DNA of 64,000 bases from Karstenula rhodostoma CBS 690.94 (Eukaryota; Ascomycota; Dothideomycetes; Pleosporales; Didymosphaeriaceae): NCBI GenBank assembly GCA_010093485.1, contig MU001500.1, positions 1,715,478-1,779,477 of the forward strand, written 5' to 3'. Below the pieces are notes generated by a model that worked only from the letters and a program-made list of their open reading frames with translations, did not search any database and was not told the DNA's origin. The translations under genes were made by a program, and so were the position numbers. How positions within the stretch are numbered: the stretch's first letter is position 1; the number at the start of each line of letters is the position of its first letter. Below are positions 52,667 through 63,437 of the stretch, in pieces.

Positions 52667-54679
52667 ATGGCCCAAGCACCATCGCGCGCCCGCAGCCGCA
52701 GCAGGGCGCCGAGCAACGCGCGCGGCTCCGCTCCCATCGTGGTCTCCGTCCCACCCAAGCCCCCGCTCGAAATCGTGCTGCCAGCCTCCCCCCGGCCCCG
52801 CAGCAGAGGCCCCGTGTTCGTCGACGCGCCGGGCCTCAGTGGGGGAAGAGGCATGTTCAAGCGGCTCATCGTTGCGTGCGACGGGACGTGGCTGAACAGC
52901 GATAATGGCATGGTCAATGGAAAACTGTCTGTCCCCAGCAACGTCACCCGGATGTCACGAGCCATCAAGGCAGTTAGCCAGGACGGAGTGCCCCAGATCG
53001 TGAACTACCACTTCGGCGTCGGGAGCTCGGGCGGGCGGCTCAACCGCATCATATCTGGTGCCACGGGCGAAGGGCTGGGGGATAACGTGAGAGAGGCGTA
53101 TTCCTTCCTGGCGAACAACTACCATCCCGGCGACGAGATCTTCCTGCTGGGGTTCTCACGGGGGTCGTTCACGGCAAGAGCTATAGCCGGCTTGATAGGG
53201 GAGGTGGGACTGCTCACGAAAAAGGGGCTGAATGCGCTGCCGGAGGTTTTCGAAGACGTGCAGCACCGCCGGGACCCGAAGTACGTGCCCAAAAACCCGG
53301 ACATGCCGTTCCCGCACAAGCCGTCGGCAAACAGTCCGCGGTACGCCGACGAGCTCGAGCGGCGGGGTCTCACGCGGCTGGACATCAGGATCAAGGTTAT
53401 CGCGGTTTGGGACACGGTGGGCAGTCTGGGGACGCCGCGCTTCGGCTTCCTGCAGAAGCTCAAGCTGCAGACGGCGGAATCAAAGGAAATGAGCTTCTAC
53501 GACACGAAGCTGAGCAACTGCGTGGAGAATGCGTTTCAGGCGCTGGCGCTGGACGAGAAGCGCCAGGCGTTCAGCCCGGCTGTGTGGGAGAAGCCACCAG
53601 GGAATAAGACGACGCTGCGGCAGGTGTGGTTCCCGGGTGCGCATTCGAACGTCGGCGGTGGGTACGACGACCAGCAGCTTGCCAACATCACCCTCGCGTG
53701 GATGATGTCGCAGCTCGCGCCGTTCCTCGACATGCGCGACGAGTATCTGTTTGAGCTGGAGGAGGAAAACGAGCGGTACTACAAGCGCGAAGGCCAGGTC
53801 ATCCGTCCGTGGTCGTTTGGCGAGATATACAACTCCGCCACGGGGGTCTACGCCCTGAGCGGCACCGGCGTACGCACATCCCCTCCCCCCCTCCCCATCA
53901 CGACAAGAAATGCTAACACAAACCAGATCCGCACACCCGGCCACTACATGGAAACCGACCCCTTCACAGGCCGCCCCACCGACCGCCCCCTCACCTACAC
54001 CAACGAATACATCCACGCCTCGGCCCGCACGCGCGTCCGCCTCGGCGGCCCCGGCCCCGCAGACAGATCCTTCTACGAGTGTCCCGCGCTGACGCAAAAC
54101 TACCGCCTCGTCGTCGAATACCCGACGGGCCCCAACGCGGACCCAGACATCCACTGGAAGCTCAAATGGCGGGACCCGCTCGCCGTCAAAATCCTCCCCG
54201 AAGCGCCCCTGTGGGGCATCGAAAAGGAACTCTGCCGCCGCGACCCAGAAACCTACGACTACGCCAAACGCCCGCCGGCGACCAAGAAGGAAAAAAAAAA
54301 AACGCGCCCCGTCAGCGCGAGTTTCGCGGCGCCTGCTGCGGCGGGCAAGGCGAGTCGGAGGAGTTTCACGGAGCCGGGGAGCGGGCTGGGAAGGAGCTCG
54401 ACGGTGGTGGAGAAGAAGGGGCGGAGTAAAAGTCGTGTGAGGACGGCGGAGTATGAGCGTGGGGGGNNNNNNNNNNNNNNNNNNNNNNNNNNNNNNNNNN
54501 NNNNNNNNNNNNNNNNNNNNNNNNNNNNNNNNNNNNNNNNNNAGAGGAGTACGCTTGTTCGGGAGAGCATGCCGCATCGGAGGGAGAAGGATAAGACGTG
54601 GTGGGAGGGGGCGAGGAGTATTGATCCGAGGGAGGGGGGTGGGGGGAGGAGTCCGCGGAGGAGTAGTATGAAGGTTTAA
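52667..54679 (+). CDS. DUF2235 alpha/beta hydrolase (Tle1-like)
   Basis: From the ATG at 52667 (MAQAPSRARSRSR) the gene runs to 54679; the open frame begins at 52475, so the start is uncertain. A 57-bp intron at 53870-53926 (GTACGC...GCTAAC...CAG) has no stop and keeps frame, so it is easily missed. The DUF2235 core shows FKRLIVACDGTWLNSDNG, the nucleophile elbow LLGFSRGSFTARAIAGLIG, IAVWDTVGSLGTP with a likely catalytic Asp, and WFPGAHSNVGGGY with the His. This family includes bacterial Tle1 phospholipases; fungal members are intracellular with unknown lipids as substrates. The C-terminal 130 residues are Arg/Ser/Lys-rich and interrupted by a 76-base gap. Confidence 0.85.
   Translation: MAQAPSRARSRSRAPSNARGSAPIVVSVPPKPPLEIVLPASPRPRSRGPVFVDAPGLSGGRGMFKRLIVACDGTWLNSDNGMVNGKLSVPSNVTRMSRAIKAVSQDGVPQIVNYHFGVGSSGGRLNRIISGATGEGLGDNVREAYSFLANNYHPGDEIFLLGFSRGSFTARAIAGLIGEVGLLTKKGLNALPEVFEDVQHRRDPKYVPKNPDMPFPHKPSANSPRYADELERRGLTRLDIRIKVIAVWDTVGSLGTPRFGFLQKLKLQTAESKEMSFYDTKLSNCVENAFQALALDEKRQAFSPAVWEKPPGNKTTLRQVWFPGAHSNVGGGYDDQQLANITLAWMMSQLAPFLDMRDEYLFELEEENERYYKREGQVIRPWSFGEIYNSATGVYALSGTGVRTSPPPLPITTRNANTNQIRTPGHYMETDPFTGRPTDRPLTYTNEYIHASARTRVRLGGPGPADRSFYECPALTQNYRLVVEYPTGPNADPDIHWKLKWRDPLAVKILPEAPLWGIEKELCRRDPETYDYAKRPPATKKEKKKTRPVSASFAAPAAAGKASRRSFTEPGSGLGRSSTVVEKKGRSKSRVRTAEYERGGXXXXXXXXXXXXXXXXXXXXXXXXXXRSTLVRESMPHRREKDKTWWEGARSIDPREGGGGRSPRRSSMKV
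54467..54542. other. Assembly gap of 76 N
   Basis: Undetermined bases inside the Arg/Ser-rich tail of the DUF2235 gene. Frame is open on both sides if 76 is the true size, but gap size is an estimate. Confidence 0.99.
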
Positions 54680-56167
54680 GGGGTGGGTGGGATTAAACAG
54701 GTGGGCGGTGGGGGCATAAAAAAGGCGGGGTGTGGGGGCATTAAAAAGGCGGGCGTAGATGGGAGTTAAAGGGGAAAAAGAAGGATGGCTTCGGCTTGTT
54801 TTTTTTTTGTAGGATACGGACGTTTCAGCGAGCGAGCGGGCGAGCGGATTGGATACCCTTTAGTAATGGCATTGGCATAGCGTAACACTTCACTTTTACC
54901 TCATCCCTCCTACAAGTGAAGAAGATTTATCTACAACGTCGTACATCCCAGTAGCTTAACCGCGGTTCGAGGACGCACGTGCGGGTTTTAGCACCTAGGG
55001 CTTTTACACTTACCGCGCCTGGATAACTGCGGTGGCCTAGTCCGTTAATCTAAAATTAAGGTTGGTATAGTCACCGCACACCTGTTTTGTTTGGGAGATG
55101 CAAGGTTGCTTCTGGATACGGCTCCGTTCTATTTCTCGACGGCTGTACGCTCCGCTCCATAAGTATGTGGAGGGGTGTATAGCCCAACGGGACAGCGCAC
55201 GAGCGCTTTGTCTGTTGTTTCCGCACTGCGAGGACGCGATGGAGTCTGGGCTTGCTTTGTGGAAGGGCGTGGAGGCAGTACATGGCACTCTACCGCTTAG
55301 ATGGTACCAAGGGGCGGGAAAATGCAAAGCCATTTACGGTAATAGCTAAGACTCACTTGACTGGCGGCAGGAATGTGAGAGTCTGTAAATAGATACAGCG
55401 TGACTTTCTAGCGGGAGCTTTCGGGTGCAGATTGCAAGCCGTACACTCTTCTTCACAGGTACTTTGCATGTGTGTTTTTCGTCTCAGGCACAAGGCGAGG
55501 GTCGTCAATAATGCCATGCGTTCGCTACGTGACGTACTCGCCGTGGTGTTTTTGTTTTGTGCTGCACGCGTAAGCATCTCGTATGCACTATTCAATCTCG
55601 AAGCCAGTTCTTTCGATGCCACACAGTACAGTAGGCTTGAGCTATTTGTGCGTTTCGTGGTGGTGCTTTCTGGGTGTAGTCGAGCTCGAAACGTTGGTGG
55701 AAAGTGGCCAGATGTGGCGCTAGAAGGTACTAGACTGGAAGGCGTTAGGTCCCCGTAGCGTCCCCAAGCCATCTGGGGCCAGAACTACGTCGCTCCTACA
55801 CCAACTAACATTAACTCCGACGCATGCAAAAGGGCCCTGCTGCCGCCCTTCACATAAGACGAGACGTACTACTAGTGGTACTATTGACGTCCGTACAAAG
55901 CGCCCCTGCTGTCAGCTTACGGCCAAGCTCATCCATCCAATCTCTTTGTCCCACGCGTTGCCGTCATCCAAGCGGCAGGCATCTATACTGCTCACCGATT
56001 GTCCCATGGCAAGGTTGGCCGCAACGCCATGTTCACCACCTTTGTAGGGACGCCGCAGCCCTGACAGGGACCAACAAAGATCTGCCGGAGACCAGAGTCC
56101 CCAATGCCCCCGCAAAGCCCTCTGCGAAATAAAAGCGTCACCAGGTGGCTCGAGCGTGTGAGTGGTG
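54680..56167. other. Intergenic, about 1.5 kb
   Basis: No gene seen. A short hairpin (GCGGTG...CACCGC) lies near 55026-55074. Chance frames only. Confidence 0.45.
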
Positions 56168-58458
56168 ATGCTTCTTTGTTTATCCTTCGCTCGCCGCATT
56201 CTTGCATGCTCGGTAAACTTGGCCCATCATACTAACTCGCCTCAATAGGTGCCGATCACAGCGCGTCAAACGTGACAGCAACGTCCCTTGTGGAGATTGC
56301 CGTGGCAAAAGCCACCAATGTAGCAACAGGGCGTCAGGCGAGTCTCGCATTTCCCCCAGGCCTGTCGGTACGCTGCCTACTCCAGCATGGCGTAACGATG
56401 GGAGTGCCAATGCATCAAGTAGCGAAATCGAGAGGCTACGCGAAAAGGTCAAACAGCTCGAGTCCCAATTGGACGACGAACGCATCACCTGCAAGCCACA
56501 ATTCTGTCCGGGCGCAGCAAAAATGACACTGGGGGGTGTGCACATCAGCACCGCCTATTCGCTGCATCGGACGTAATACGGGCCCTTTTCTTTATTCTAC
56601 TTCATCAGTCGCATGAACACCTATCTTGCTGCGGCACTTTAGCAGCCTCATTTAGATAAACGCAGCCCAACACCGTGGCACAGTTGTTTTGGTCTCTGGA
56701 CTGCGATAGCCTCAAGGACAACGATGTCCCGCTGCCAAGAAGGGAAGACCATTTGGTGCAGTCCGGCCAGTTGACTGCCGTACAGGAGGAATATTTCTTC
56801 AATATGTTTTGGCAATCTCATCATAGCTCTTTGCCTGTTCTTAATGAGGTTGAGTTCAAGCATTGCAGGTTGTTGTGGCCACGCCGGGCAAGAAGCGTAA
56901 GCCGTCTACGCTTGTTGACATTGTCATTGCCATGAGTATGCAGTATGACATGACGCTTCGCACGAGAACCGTGCCAAGATTTGAGGTGGATGCCGACGAC
57001 CCCACCATTGCCGGACGCTGGTACTATCGACGTTGCCAGGCGCTGCTAAGCAGAGACTTTGGGTCGCCGACAATCAGTACCGTCCAATGCCAGCTACTTT
57101 CCGTCATCTACCTCTGCTGCGCATCTTTCCAAAATATGGCACACAGCACACTTGCCACTGCTGTCCGCACTGCGAATATGCTCGGCCTGCACATGGAGCC
57201 GCCGTCCGACATGTCGAAAGCTGAGCGAGAACTACGGAAGAGGATCTGGTGGTCATCGTACACGATCGAAAGCAAGAAGTGCATGAAACTGGGTCGTCCA
57301 TTCTCTACCTCGTTGTCCTCCGTCTTCTGCGAACTTCCGGTCGATAACCACGAAGTCGCAAGCACAGCCGGTTCCGACTTTGCGCCACTGGATGAAAATG
57401 TCACCTGGCTTACGTACAACCTGCAGCATACGAAGATGTTCCTCGCGGCGAGAAAAACATACACCGCGCTATTTGATCGTTGCTTGGAAATTCACCAAGG
57501 TAAGAAGGGATGTGTTATTTACGAGGTTCCAGTGGCTCTGAAGCGATGCGCGAACTCCTTCTCCACTGGTATACTAACCCTGCAAACATGGGCTCAGGAA
57601 GTTCCAGAAATTCTAAAAACCGAGCGCCAGGGCGATGGTGTTGCTTTCTCGACAGACCTCTCTCCGCTTGCAGTCGAGCAATTCGCACCGCTGTGGCTCC
57701 AACGGCAGCGTCTACTGCTTGAATTGCTGTACCACAATCTCTCCATGAATCTTCATCGCATTTTTATAACATATCCGACGACTCCACAGCTCGCAGACTC
57801 CAGTGGCCAGTCGCATGCAACGTCGGCTGCAGAGCACGCCGTGTCACTTACCAATATTATGCACCAGATCATGACGCAGACAGACATACTCGCCGGGTGG
57901 CACGAGGCCTTCCAATGGCAATAGAACGCAGCCATCACCCTACTCGGCTATCTTATTGCATACCCCGGATCCAGCTCCGCAGCACCGGTTCGAAAGGCCG
58001 TGGACCGCGCTCTCGTCGTGTTTGAGGTATTCGGTCGTAGCTTTGCGGCGGCTACTAGTGCAGCAGCTGGTGTGCGAGGCTTGCTAGAAAAAACCGACTT
58101 CCTCAAAGGGCGTACGCACGTCGAAGACAGCTAGGTGGGCGCGACGTCCCTGTCGGCGAACAATCTCGTGGATAGTAATGCTAGTATGAGCCACAGCAAC
58201 GGCGGCTTTCTAGAGTCCGACGGTCACGACTACATGAACCACGGCATGCTGAACCTGATGGACGAGGTCAATACGGTCGCTGTACAGGAGGTGCTTGCGG
58301 CACGGCCATTGGATATGGGCTTCATGGGAGACGCGCCTGCTGTTGGAGATTTTGACATGCAGTTTCTGCCGTTCATGAACATCCAATGCGCGGTGGTTCA
58401 CGTTTATATCCTCAATTACCTTGTGGATGTACAAGAAGAGTTCGGATCGTCTCAATAG
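56168..58458 (+). pseudogene. Zn2Cys6 fungal transcription factor, decayed
   Basis: Fragments in order: ARRILACS before a small intron (GTAAAC...TACTAAC...TAG, 56214-56249); CRSQRVKRDSNVPCGDC, the zinc cluster with Arg in place of the third Cys; EIERLREKVKQLESQL, the dimerisation coiled coil; a stop near 56575; then EEYFFNMFWQSHHSSLPVL and, after a frame change near 56870, the fungal-specific factor domain (TLVDIVIAMSMQYDM, AHSTLATAVRTANMLGLHMEP, ELRKRIWWSSYTIESKKCMKLGRP) and a C-terminal tail. In-frame TAG codons at 57922 and 58132 interrupt the last part. Such proteins regulate metabolic gene clusters from the nucleus. With two stops, two or more frame changes and a lost ligand it is very unlikely to work. 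Confidence 0.85.
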
Positions 58459-58832
58459 ATTCAACGGTCACCGAATTGATGGAAAACAGAACCCGTAGCC
58501 AGACGAGCCCATCACCAACAACCTCCACTACCTGAGCGTACGGGTTGGTCTGAATGAACGCAGCAGCCCGGCCCAGTTGCGCGCTAGTCCTACCTGCAGG
58601 GACAAAAGTATCTCGCTTCTACCCGGGGCTAACCCATCCGTATTCCAGGTCGTGCGTCCAACTCCGATTTCCCCTTTCGGACAATGTCGTAGCAGGAAGA
58701 CGCGCAGGCCCGCGTTTAGGCTTCACAGATATTTCGTATTTCTTCTCACTTCGCACTGCTTACAGACCCACGAAGCTCAATTTAGTCTTCTATCCGCTCA
58801 ATTCACAATCTCAAGCTTTAACACCGAAAACA
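58459..58832. other. Spacer between pseudogenes
   Basis: Between the regulator relic and the dehydrogenase relic. The frame is open upstream of the ACG at 58833 but without coding character. Confidence 0.45.
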
Positions 58833-59237
58833 ACGTCTCTCCCAAAAACCTACAAGCATGCAATCTTCAAGGAGCAGGGCCAGCCTCTCGTGATCGAGGA
58901 GGTTCCATTGCAACAGCCTGGCAGAGGCGAGATTCTGGTTAAGGTTAAGGCTTGTGGCGTCTGCTTTTCCCATATATTCGCCCAGATCAACGTAATGGGC
59001 GGCGGACTGTGAGTCTACTCGGGACCAAACGTGACTATGCTGACCAGCCACGACAACCCGATGGTTCCCGGGCACGAGATCGTGGGCAAAGTAGCCGCCG
59101 TTGGCGAGGGCGTCAAACAGTGGAGCGAAGGCTTCTTCCATATATGCGACAACCAGGCCATCAACGGCGAGACCAGAGCTGGCGGCTACGCAGAGTATGT
59201 CTTGTTACGCTCCGAAGCCGCAATTGCTGGACACTAG
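58833..59237 (+). pseudogene. Zinc alcohol dehydrogenase fragment
   Basis: The frame begins at an ACG where the family has its ATG (SLPKTYKHAIFKEQG). It continues GEILVKVKACGVCFSHI, then a 39-bp intron (59009-59047, GTGAGT...CTGAC...CAG) and NPMVPGHEIVGKVAAVGEGV, typical of the catalytic-zinc half of medium-chain alcohol dehydrogenases. After KQWSEG about 20-25 residues with the first part of the structural zinc loop are missing; FFHICDNQAINGE follows, then it stops after EYVLLRSEAA. The whole NAD-binding half is absent. It is a remnant of a zinc-dependent alcohol dehydrogenase. Confidence 0.85.
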
Positions 59238-59910
59238 ACGATCGATTGGCATGCACGTACTTGAGTTTACCCGAGGAAGGTTTCATCTTGCACGAGGAAT
59301 TGATAGCTGTTGAAGACGTCTTGATTTGTTTATATAAACTCACCTGGTTGTAGCAACTAGATATTATGACGTACTCAGGTTCGTACCTGTGTGATGATAG
59401 CCAATAATATCTGCTTGATCTCGAGGTTAAACGAGTCTCAAAACTTGCCCGAGATAGTCGCATCCGACAGAGAGCTCGTTCACATGGACCCCACGCGGCG
59501 ACGCACGCGCGTTGGGGCGGAAATACGTATTCGCCTCTAATGGTATGATATCCATGACAGTAGGCATCAGAGTACGCGTACTGGAGGCATGCGTTTTCCA
59601 AAAGGAGTCCAGAACTCGCCACGCTCCTTCCAGTAACGCGCCGCCCCACTTTCCCAAAGAAGTGTCTCGGAGCAACTCCGACTCATCGGAATGCGGCTAG
59701 GAGTGTTTTGGTTCGCTCGCGGGGTTTAGGTATAGATCTCAGTCAACAGTTTGTTGTTCACCCTTTTGCACGTGATGGCGGTCGTACTTAGGGACTTGTT
59801 CACTCAAGTGCTCTCGCACACTTCTGCATGCAAAAGCAAGACGAGGTGCTTCGGGCACACAATTGTCGACCATGACTTCAAGAGCAAAGTCAAGTTGATA
59901 ACAAAACGGC
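59238..59910. other. Intergenic
   Basis: AT-richer DNA with no remnant of the missing dehydrogenase half recognised. Confidence 0.5.
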
Positions 59911-61662
59911 ATGGAGAAAGCGCTTGTCACCGACGGCACGATGGAACCTAGCGACTCCTCAGCATCGTGCAGTCCCGAAGCCCCTCACAGACCCGAACGA
60001 ACACCAAAGGAAGAACGAGAGCAATCTATTAGAGGTATCCGCTGGTTCCTTATCTGTACCGCTATCTTCTCCGCAAACTTTCTCTACGGCCTCGATACCA
60101 CCATCGTAGCCGATATCCAAGCCCCGATCTCCGCCACCTTCCAAAACGTTGCTCAGCTGGAATGGCTCGGCATTGGCTTCACCCTAGGCTCTGCCGTGCT
60201 TATTCTGCCCTTGGGAAAGGCGTTTGGCACGTTCGATAACAAACGCGTGTTTATCGCATGCTTGCTTAATTTCGCTGTTGCTAGCGCCTTGTGCGGCGCG
60301 GCGCCGAATATGGATGCCATGATTGTGAAGAGGGTGTGGGCTGGCGCGGGAGGTGCTGGCATGTATTTGGGGTGAGTCGAGTTTCAGTTCATGTTGGAAA
60401 CGACTACATCTAATCGACGTGTAGAACACTGAACCTTTCCACAGCTCTAAAGAACAGGCTTTGTATGTGGGTGTCACTGGGTTTGTGTACGGCAGCGGAT
60501 GCATTATTGGATCAGTCGTTGGAGGGCTCTTGGCTGACAGTTCGGCGACGCGGAGATGGGTAAGTCGCGCTCGGTTTTGCTAGTCACAAATCATCTTCGG
60601 CTGACGAAAATCTGATAGGCATTTTATCTAAACCTCGTCATCTTCGGCGCAATTTCGCCAATCTACGTCTTGCTGCTGCCCTCAGTACCCAAGAAGCCGG
60701 ACCTAACAATCTGGGAAAAGACAAAAACAATGGACTGGCTCGACATCTTACTGTGTGCGGGCATGTTCTCTTGCTTTACAATTGCGTTTACCTTTAGTGG
60801 CATCCTCTGGGAATATAATAACGGGCGCACCATTACCTTAATTGTCGTTTTCGCCATGTGTGCTGTCGCATTCGCCATCACGCAGTACTATAGCATTCCC
60901 ACCACCGAAACGAACCGCCTGTTCCCCTGCGAATTTCTGGGAAACCTATAACTTGTCCTGCTGTACGTCATTATGTCGTGCAGCGGAGCCGCTCTCTTCG
61001 TTTCAATCTACTACATTCCTCTCTACTACCTCTTCGTCGACGGAGACACTGGTACCGAGGCTGCGGTTCGCCTACTACCGTACATATGCTGCTACATCAT
61101 CAGTGTCCTTATCTGCGGCGGCTTCATGGCCAAAGTAGGATACCACATAGTCTAGTTCATCGACAGCGGGCTCCTCCTAACGGTGGGCGGCGCAACGATG
61201 TATACGGCAAAGACTCACACGAGCAATGCATCCATTTCCGGCTATACGGTTCTGCTTGGGCTGGGCATGACATGTAGCCAAGCGCCCTACGCCGTCGACC
61301 ATGTGCTCGTACCGTCACGCAGAGCATCCGAACTAATCCAATACATCAACATATCCCAGGGTTCCAGCCAACTGATCGGCCTAGCGATCGCCAGTGCGAT
61401 ATTTCAGGGCCTGGCGTTCGACGGCATGCAGATGGTGTTGGGTCCTGGATACACAGATAAAGAGATTCGTGGGGCTATTACAGGTGCGCGCAGCGAGGTA
61501 CTCGAGCGAACCACTCCTCAGATTCGGGCAATCAGCAATATCTGGCTCATGGCCACTGCGGCTGGCGCTTTATGGACTGTTTGCTCGTTATTCCTACATC
61601 GCGCGCGCTTCTTAACGCCCAAGAAGGAGTCAGATGAAGCCCAGACTACAGTTGATGGATGA
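59911..61662 (+). pseudogene. MFS transporter (fungal DHA/TRI12-type), decayed
   Basis: Exons of a 12-14 TM major facilitator are readable. Exon 1 from the ATG at 59911 to 60371 has FLICTAIFSANFLYGLDTTIVADIQ and GAGGAGMYLG. An intron follows at 60372-60424. Exon 2 has TLNLSTAL, then a small frame change near 60447, then EQALYVGVTGFVYGSGCIIGSVVGGLLAD. An intron at 60560-60618 leads to AFYLNLVIFGAISPIYVLLL and on to the C-terminus. In-frame stops interrupt it at 60949 (TAA) and 61153 (TAG); the reading frame resumes unchanged after both. The family exports drugs, siderophores or toxins through the plasma membrane. Here it is a pseudogene beside a dead regulator and a dehydrogenase fragment. Confidence 0.87.
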
Positions 61663-62144
61663 CGACGCTTTGGGGTGTGTGGCTTCTGTGTATGGATATC
61701 GGAAGATGAGAAAGTATATTTGGCAAGAGAGGCGTTTCGATAATGCAGATCGCGGGTCCGGACTTGTTTGCTGTTCTCACTTTACCACTTATTAGGAAGA
61801 AATACATTAGAAAGGTAATCTTAGTTTCCATTGCCAACCTACTTTGCCGCAGGGTTCCTCTGAAGCCATGGTACCAGAGGTAGCGTAGGGTGGGCATGGA
61901 AGCGGACCGGTTGCGAGCTCCGTTCTAGCAAAATTACAAGGACACCAGCTTTGTCCTTGACCGATCCGCACTGGAATATTTACATGTGTGCACAGAAGGC
62001 ACCATGGTCTACTGTATTGATGATGTTGAGAGAAATAAAGGTCTCTCGACGAGAGCGTGGCCCATATCATGGGAAAGATCCACGCTCACTATTACGTGGT
62101 TAAAGGACTAGAATAAGAAATAACATGTAGCCATCTAACTCTGA
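61663..62144. other. Intergenic between the MFS relic and the HET-like gene
   Basis: No coding frame or repeat recognised. Confidence 0.5.
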
Positions 62145-63437
62145 TTAATGAAGGGATTCCACTGCGGCTACCGGCGGGACTGGGCTGTGATCCTGGTCAT
62201 TATAGCACCGGCCCTGCTCCAAATCGACCGTTACAACCTCAATCTTAGAAAAGACCTCATCTTCTCCCTCCATACGACTTAGACTCGTTTGTAGGGCTTT
62301 CTTCCTCTCCAGATACGATTCGAATTCAGACTCGGTCATGCCGAGCGCCATACAGCAGATGGCGTGTTCTGTCTTATCGTTGACGGTCAGCCGGCAGTAG
62401 TACGCGTCATTGAAGTAAAAGTTGTGCCTCGAGGTCCACGATCCCACAATCACTTCGTGCTCTCCATCGCCTATGACAATGTCCCAACTATCCTGCTTCA
62501 TTGTGCTGACTGTTTTGACAAACCGGAACGAGGTAAGCTTTTCTTCGCCCGGATGATATATGTTTTGCATGTCGCTATCATCGTTAACGATATCCGTGAC
62601 CATGGGCTCGGTTTGGGCTAGCATCGCCGCCGCGAGGAGGTAATCGTTCCGCGACATCTTGTCGTACGCGGCCGTCAGGGCAGGCGCGTACGCCGGCATG
62701 ATGCGGGACAGGTCCGAGAGCGAAGCCATTGTAATCCAACCCCGCAGAACCATGATGATGGTTGTCGCAAAGTTGGTAGTCCAGACGCGCTGGGCGACCA
62801 AGGGAAAGGCGAAGTTGGACTTTGACTCGTCGGGCCCGCCGTAGAACCAGGTCCGGCCGCGGAACGCGCCCTGGTCGTTGTGACTTGCGTAGATGATCCG
62901 CGTCGGGTTGCGGCGGTACGCCTGCAGCTCGCTCGAGATCCACGGCCGGCGGATTGTGGTCTTGAAGTCGGCGCCGATCCGGTCGTAGGCCGCGATGACG
63001 GGGATGGTCCGGTAGAGGGTTGAGAATTCGACGACGCGCTCGAGGAGAGCATCGCCGGTGAGGCGTTGGTCGATGGAGATGACGTCGATGAATAGGTACC
63101 TAAATCCCATCTTCTTGGCCACCAGTATCGCGCTGACAATGTTGCGCGAGGGATGGTCCGCTTCGTCCGTATCCCAGCGCCAGGAAAGCACTGCCGCTGT
63201 GGAAAGGTCAACCAGCGGCAGCCTTACTACCTCGACGGGGAGCTCCCTCCATTTCGTGTATCCGTGCTCTGCCACCCATTCCAGATGTGCCTTTTCGGTT
63301 TTGTCGACAACTAGTGCTAGCCATTCTGAGGCGTTCGGGTTGTCGTTTGTGCCGAAGTGCGCTGAGCTGTCGTTTATGTCGTCTGCACCGCCGCTTTCCT
63401 CAGTGTCGCAACATCGCAAAGACGCATTGCTTCGCAT
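62145..63437 (-). CDS. HET-domain-like protein
   Basis: Single exon, 430 aa from the ATG at 63437. Residues about 70-150 follow the heterokaryon-incompatibility domain pattern: TAAVLSWRWDTDE in place of the LSYxWG strand, then IVSAILVAKKMGFRYLFIDVISIDQ in place of the WIDALCIDQ block, then LERVVEFSTLYRTIPVIAAYD in place of the MxxIYxxA helix, then RPWISSELQAYRRNP. HET domains trigger cell death or defence when non-self hyphae or bacteria meet. The domain is divergent, so the call is from pattern only. The remainder (to residue 430) is of unknown fold. The gene is intact although it sits between a decayed cluster and an AT-rich tract. Confidence 0.65.
   Translation of the reverse strand: MRSNASLRCCDTEESGGADDINDSSAHFGTNDNPNASEWLALVVDKTEKAHLEWVAEHGYTKWRELPVEVVRLPLVDLSTAAVLSWRWDTDEADHPSRNIVSAILVAKKMGFRYLFIDVISIDQRLTGDALLERVVEFSTLYRTIPVIAAYDRIGADFKTTIRRPWISSELQAYRRNPTRIIYASHNDQGAFRGRTWFYGGPDESKSNFAFPLVAQRVWTTNFATTIIMVLRGWITMASLSDLSRIMPAYAPALTAAYDKMSRNDYLLAAAMLAQTEPMVTDIVNDDSDMQNIYHPGEEKLTSFRFVKTVSTMKQDSWDIVIGDGEHEVIVGSWTSRHNFYFNDAYYCRLTVNDKTEHAICCMALGMTESEFESYLERKKALQTSLSRMEGEDEVFSKIEVVTVDLEQGRCYNDQDHSPVPPVAAVESLH

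Noticed and set aside
55026..55074. tRNA-like stretch: TGGCCTAGTCC A-box-like word inside a GCGGTG/CACCGC hairpin
   Set aside because: It is too short for a tRNA, has no B-box at the right distance and no cloverleaf.
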